Shown here piece by piece: positions 63,425 through 64,000 of a stretch of 64,000 nt of DNA (its first letter is position 1; the number at the start of each line of letters is the position of its first letter). The stretch is taken from the NCBI GenBank assembly GCA_002412795.1, contig DHVS01000028.1, positions 1 to 64,000 of the forward strand. Reading direction: 5' to 3'. The position numbers were made by a program, and so were the translations under genes. This stretch comes from a bacterium UBP2_UBA5202. GTDB lineage: Bacteria > Edwardsbacteria > AC1 > EtOH8. The notes under the pieces are model-generated. The model had not been told where the DNA came from. It did not search any database and saw nothing but the letters and a program-made list of their open reading frames with translations.

Positions 63425-64000
63425 TTAAGTGCTCTGGTTAATAACTATTGCTGTTTTGTTCGCCCCGGTTACCTTGGCCAGGACCTCTTCCACCGTGACC
63501 TTCTCCATGCAGTCGTATTCCGGGCACTTCTGGCCGGGACATTCCCGGCAATGACCGGCCGGGGGCCTGATGACCTCATGCCCCGTCCCGTAGGGCCCCC
63601 AGCGTTTTATAGCGCAGGTGGGGCAATACAGTCCTACGGCTTTGGTGTTAACGGCCACGGCCACGTGCAGGGGACCGGTGTTGTTGGTGACCAGCACTTT
63701 GGCCAGGGATATCAGGGCCACCAGATCGGCCAACGGCAGGTTTTCCGCCCAGCCGGCATCAGTCTTCAGGATGTTTTTCAACCTTGCCTTATGATCCACT
63801 TCCTGGGGCCCCAGGCTGATGACGACCCTGCCGCCTGTGCCCATGATCCTGTCCGCCAGCCTGGCGAACGATGCCAGGGGCCAGGGCTTGGATGACCCGC
63901 TGCAGCCGGGATGGATCAGGGTGAAATCCTTTCCGTATTCCTTGGCCAGTTTTTCTTTCAGGTCATCCGGCACCGTCAGAACCGGCGGCAGATAGCGCTC
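63425..64000 (-). CDS. Glycosyltransferase family 9 (heptosyltransferase-like), 5' part missing
   Basis: The visible 191 residues are the C-terminal GT-B half of a family 9 enzyme: TLIHPGCSGSSKPWPLASFARLADRI, split at GSSKPW, is the nucleotide-binding ending, followed by ADLVALISLAKVLVTNNTGPLHVAVAVNTKAVGLYCPT (split after VTNNTGP). Family 9 adds heptose or related sugars in LPS core synthesis at the inner face of the membrane. The cysteine-rich CRECPGQKCPEYDCM stretch near the end is common in the family. The frame continues past the window edge. Confidence 0.92.
   Translation of the reverse strand, partial: ERYLPPVLTVPDDLKEKLAKEYGKDFTLIHPGCSGSSKPWPLASFARLADRIMGTGGRVVISLGPQEVDHKARLKNILKTDAGWAENLPLADLVALISLAKVLVTNNTGPLHVAVAVNTKAVGLYCPTCAIKRWGPYGTGHEVIRPPAGHCRECPGQKCPEYDCMEKVTVEEVLAKVTGANKTAIVINQST

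Noticed and set aside
1..64000. tRNA, rRNA and known riboswitch genes
   Set aside because: I looked through the intergenic gaps for cloverleaf T-arm and rRNA words and for leader structures before the biosynthetic operons, and found nothing convincing by eye.

Overview
The window reads as chromosomal DNA from an uncultured, anaerobic, Gram-negative-type bacterium of moderately high GC. Outer-envelope genes (RlpA, a TonB-type C-terminal domain, lipoproteins with clear lipoboxes, MurJ, a family 9 heptosyltransferase-like enzyme) and a secreted protein with a type IX/FlgD-like C-terminal sorting domain point to the Fibrobacteres-Chlorobi-Bacteroidetes side of the tree or an adjacent candidate phylum such as Edwardsbacteria, TA06 or WOR-3. 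That placement is an inference from gene content; I ran no search. Four-subunit pyruvate:ferredoxin oxidoreductase, pyruvate phosphate dikinase and a complete hydrogenase-maturation set (hypA, B, C, D, E, F) support anaerobic energy metabolism. No hydrogenase structural gene, rRNA, tRNA or CRISPR array was seen.

Layout. 1-5 kb: small heat-shock protein, tyrosine recombinase, rlmN, secreted amidase. 5.0-5.5 kb: a single-domain IS200/RAYT-like transposase between clusters of small palindromes. 5.6-20.6 kb: housekeeping genes, nearly all on the minus strand (flavoprotein, hypB-hypA coupled to a DUF2723/TMEM260-like membrane protein, cdaA, folP, a secreted repeat protein, folE, ftsH, hpt, tilS, murJ). 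21-28 kb: a polysaccharide cluster (GH130 phosphorylase-like, a GT4 two-domain protein, a cellulose-synthase-like GT2) followed upstream by an MglA GTPase and a Roadblock protein. 28-31 kb: porG-porD-porA-porB behind a near-consensus promoter. 31-40 kb: a TPR protein, then on the plus strand tldD, a TPR lipoprotein, and a pyrimidine operon (pyrK-pyrD-rlpA-lipoprotein-pyrF-pyrE) with 4-nt overlaps. 40-47 kb: an ABC-type substrate-binding lipoprotein fused to a TonB C-terminal domain, an M19 dipeptidase, ppdK and a RelE/RHH toxin-antitoxin pair. 47-54 kb: TPR genes, aspS (with a frameshift), an AhpD-like protein, a DUF559 nuclease, hisS, a VanZ-like protein and a PTS EIIA. 54-60 kb: hypF-hypC-hypD-orf-hypE, which runs on into the ptsN-vanZ-hisS group. 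60-64 kb: an MFS transporter, a conserved protein of unknown function, a DUF3108 protein and the 3' part of a glycosyltransferase 9 gene.

The most striking property is the density of short dispersed repeats. Almost every intergenic gap holds one or more pieces of about eight repeat families: a MITE-like element ending in TATAAGGAA, CACAAAGGCAC arms, TTCGACAAGCTCAG-like pieces, ACACGGATT pieces, TTCCCATTT runs, CCCCTCTCC-type hairpins, GCGAAGCAAT pieces and REP-like hairpins with TAAA/TTCA loops. Several of the same families also appear in frame inside conserved genes (hypE, hypF at two places, the Lys-rich tail of ppdK), a situation resembling the Rickettsia palindromic elements. A RAYT-type transposase and a DUF559 nuclease flanked by direct copies of one repeat are candidate players in spreading these repeats.

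The promoters called here fit a sigma70-type pattern (TTGNNN, 17-18 nt, TATNNT). The best examples precede porG, ppdK, hypF, tldD, murJ and the toxin-antitoxin pair. The murJ promoter places the transcription start at or next to the ATG, suggesting a leaderless message.
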